Origin: Saprolegnia diclina VS20
Lineage: Eukaryota > Oomycota > Saprolegniomycetes > Saprolegniales > Saprolegniaceae
Reading direction: 5' to 3'
Length of the DNA stretch: 57,436 nt
NCBI RefSeq assembly: GCF_000281045.1
Contig: NW_008246073.1
Location: forward strand, 409,343 to 466,778
Below the pieces are notes generated by a model. That model saw only the letters and a program-made list of their open reading frames with translations, was not told the DNA's origin and did no database searches. Numbering within the stretch: the first letter of the stretch is position 1; each line of letters opens with the position of its first letter. Positions 57,023 to 57,436 of this stretch are shown here, piece after piece. Both the position numbers and the translations under genes were made by a program.

Positions 57023-57436
57023 TTAGGCGTAGCGCGTGTCGTCAGCGAGGCGGGCGTAGCCATCTTCCATGGAGACGTAGCCGTCCGCCTTCTTGGCAAG
57101 AAGCACCGAGGCGACGACAGCGACGGCGGCGATGCACGCGACGACCAAGAGCCCGTTGTTGGCAGCGGAACTGTACACGGCGTTGAGTTGGCTGGAGCCA
57201 ATGGAAACAGCCTTGGCCGAGCACTGCGACACGGTGTCGCTGAGGTACGTGGCGACGCTGACGCTCTCACTGTCGAGGTAGACGAGCACGTCATCGCCAA
57301 CGGGACACGTCGAGCACGTGCCGTCGCAGAACGTGTTCTTGTCACAGAGCGTAGCGCCCTTCTTGCAGAGAACCGTTTTGTCTGCAAAAAAGTCCTTGCA
57401 GTTGCCCTTGCCGTCGCAGTAATCTTGTGCGTCGCA
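57023..57436 (-). CDS. Cys-rich, C-terminally membrane-anchored surface protein, inverted second copy (partial)
   Basis: 138 codons are visible, open to the window edge, with stop at 57023-57025. The product has the same Cys-rich segment, single membrane helix and YARLADDTRYA tail as the gene at 1-450. Only a few residues differ (Asn for Ala after the second Gly in the CDGKG region, Gly for Asp in the CPVDDD stretch, Ile for Val, Val for Met). The two genes point towards each other across the whole window. The function is open, as for its partner. Confidence 0.75.
   Translation of the reverse strand, partial: CDAQDYCDGKGNCKDFFADKTVLCKKGATLCDKNTFCDGTCSTCPVGDDVLVYLDSESVSVATYLSDTVSQCSAKAVSIGSSQLNAVYSSAANNGLLVVACIAAVAVVASVLLAKKADGYVSMEDGYARLADDTRYA

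Noticed and set aside
1-57436. CRISPR array, prophage, bacterial operon or integron
   Set aside because: No direct repeats with regular spacers and no prokaryotic gene organisation; genes are spliced and eukaryotic.

Overview
The window looks like nuclear DNA of a stramenopile, most probably an oomycete of the Saprolegniales type. Three things point that way. Genes are split by very short GT-AG introns of about 40-70 nt, many of them 43-46 nt. The gene set fits: an ankyrin-TKL kinase, large EF-hand proteins, a delta-tubulin, a PUFA-type elongase, a DGAT2-like acyltransferase and a DUF6604-like protein. The tRNA genes are eukaryotic, with internal A and B boxes. The taxon is an inference from style and families, not from a marker gene. 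Start codons were set to ATG wherever an open frame ran further upstream.

Left part (1-26 kb) has large or fast-evolving genes and long empty stretches. It holds the 3' end of a Cys-rich, membrane-anchored protein (1-450), a giant intron-less membrane protein built from two homologous halves (875-6358, minus), and an ankyrin-repeat/TKL kinase with mostly one repeat per exon (7173-11216, minus). Next comes a 6.1 kb near-palindrome (12568-18703). Each of its ~2.5 kb arms carries the same small secreted Gly-rich protein gene, two tRNA-Gly(UCC) genes and one tRNA-Leu(CAA) gene. A myotubularin phosphatase (18957-21589, minus) and a putative zinc-binding regulator (23038-23859, minus) follow, separated by gene-poor DNA.

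Right part (26-57 kb) is compact, with conserved housekeeping genes. In order: alkyl-DHAP synthase for ether lipids; a very large EF-hand protein with a possible MABP-like fold and C-terminal RanBP2 fingers, divergent from a WD40/EF-hand protein across only 147 bp; a DUF6604-like protein; a DGAT2-family acyltransferase with a long polytopic N-terminus; Miro mitochondrial GTPase; GPI8 transamidase subunit; a small Cys-rich protein; delta-tubulin divergent from an IMPACT/YigZ-family protein; a fatty-acid elongase; and casein kinase 2 beta. The window ends in a second, inverted copy of the Cys-rich membrane protein seen at the left end.

Themes: lipid metabolism and membrane identity (AGPS, DGAT2, ELO, myotubularin, GPI8), calcium sensing (EF-hand giant, WD40/EF-hand protein, Miro), and basal body/flagellum (delta-tubulin, possibly the WD40/EF-hand protein). 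Nothing indicates that these genes form one co-regulated cluster. The most unusual structures are the tRNA-bearing palindrome, the inverted gene pair at the two window ends, the exon-modular ankyrin kinase, and the divergent pair of calcium-binding scaffolds.
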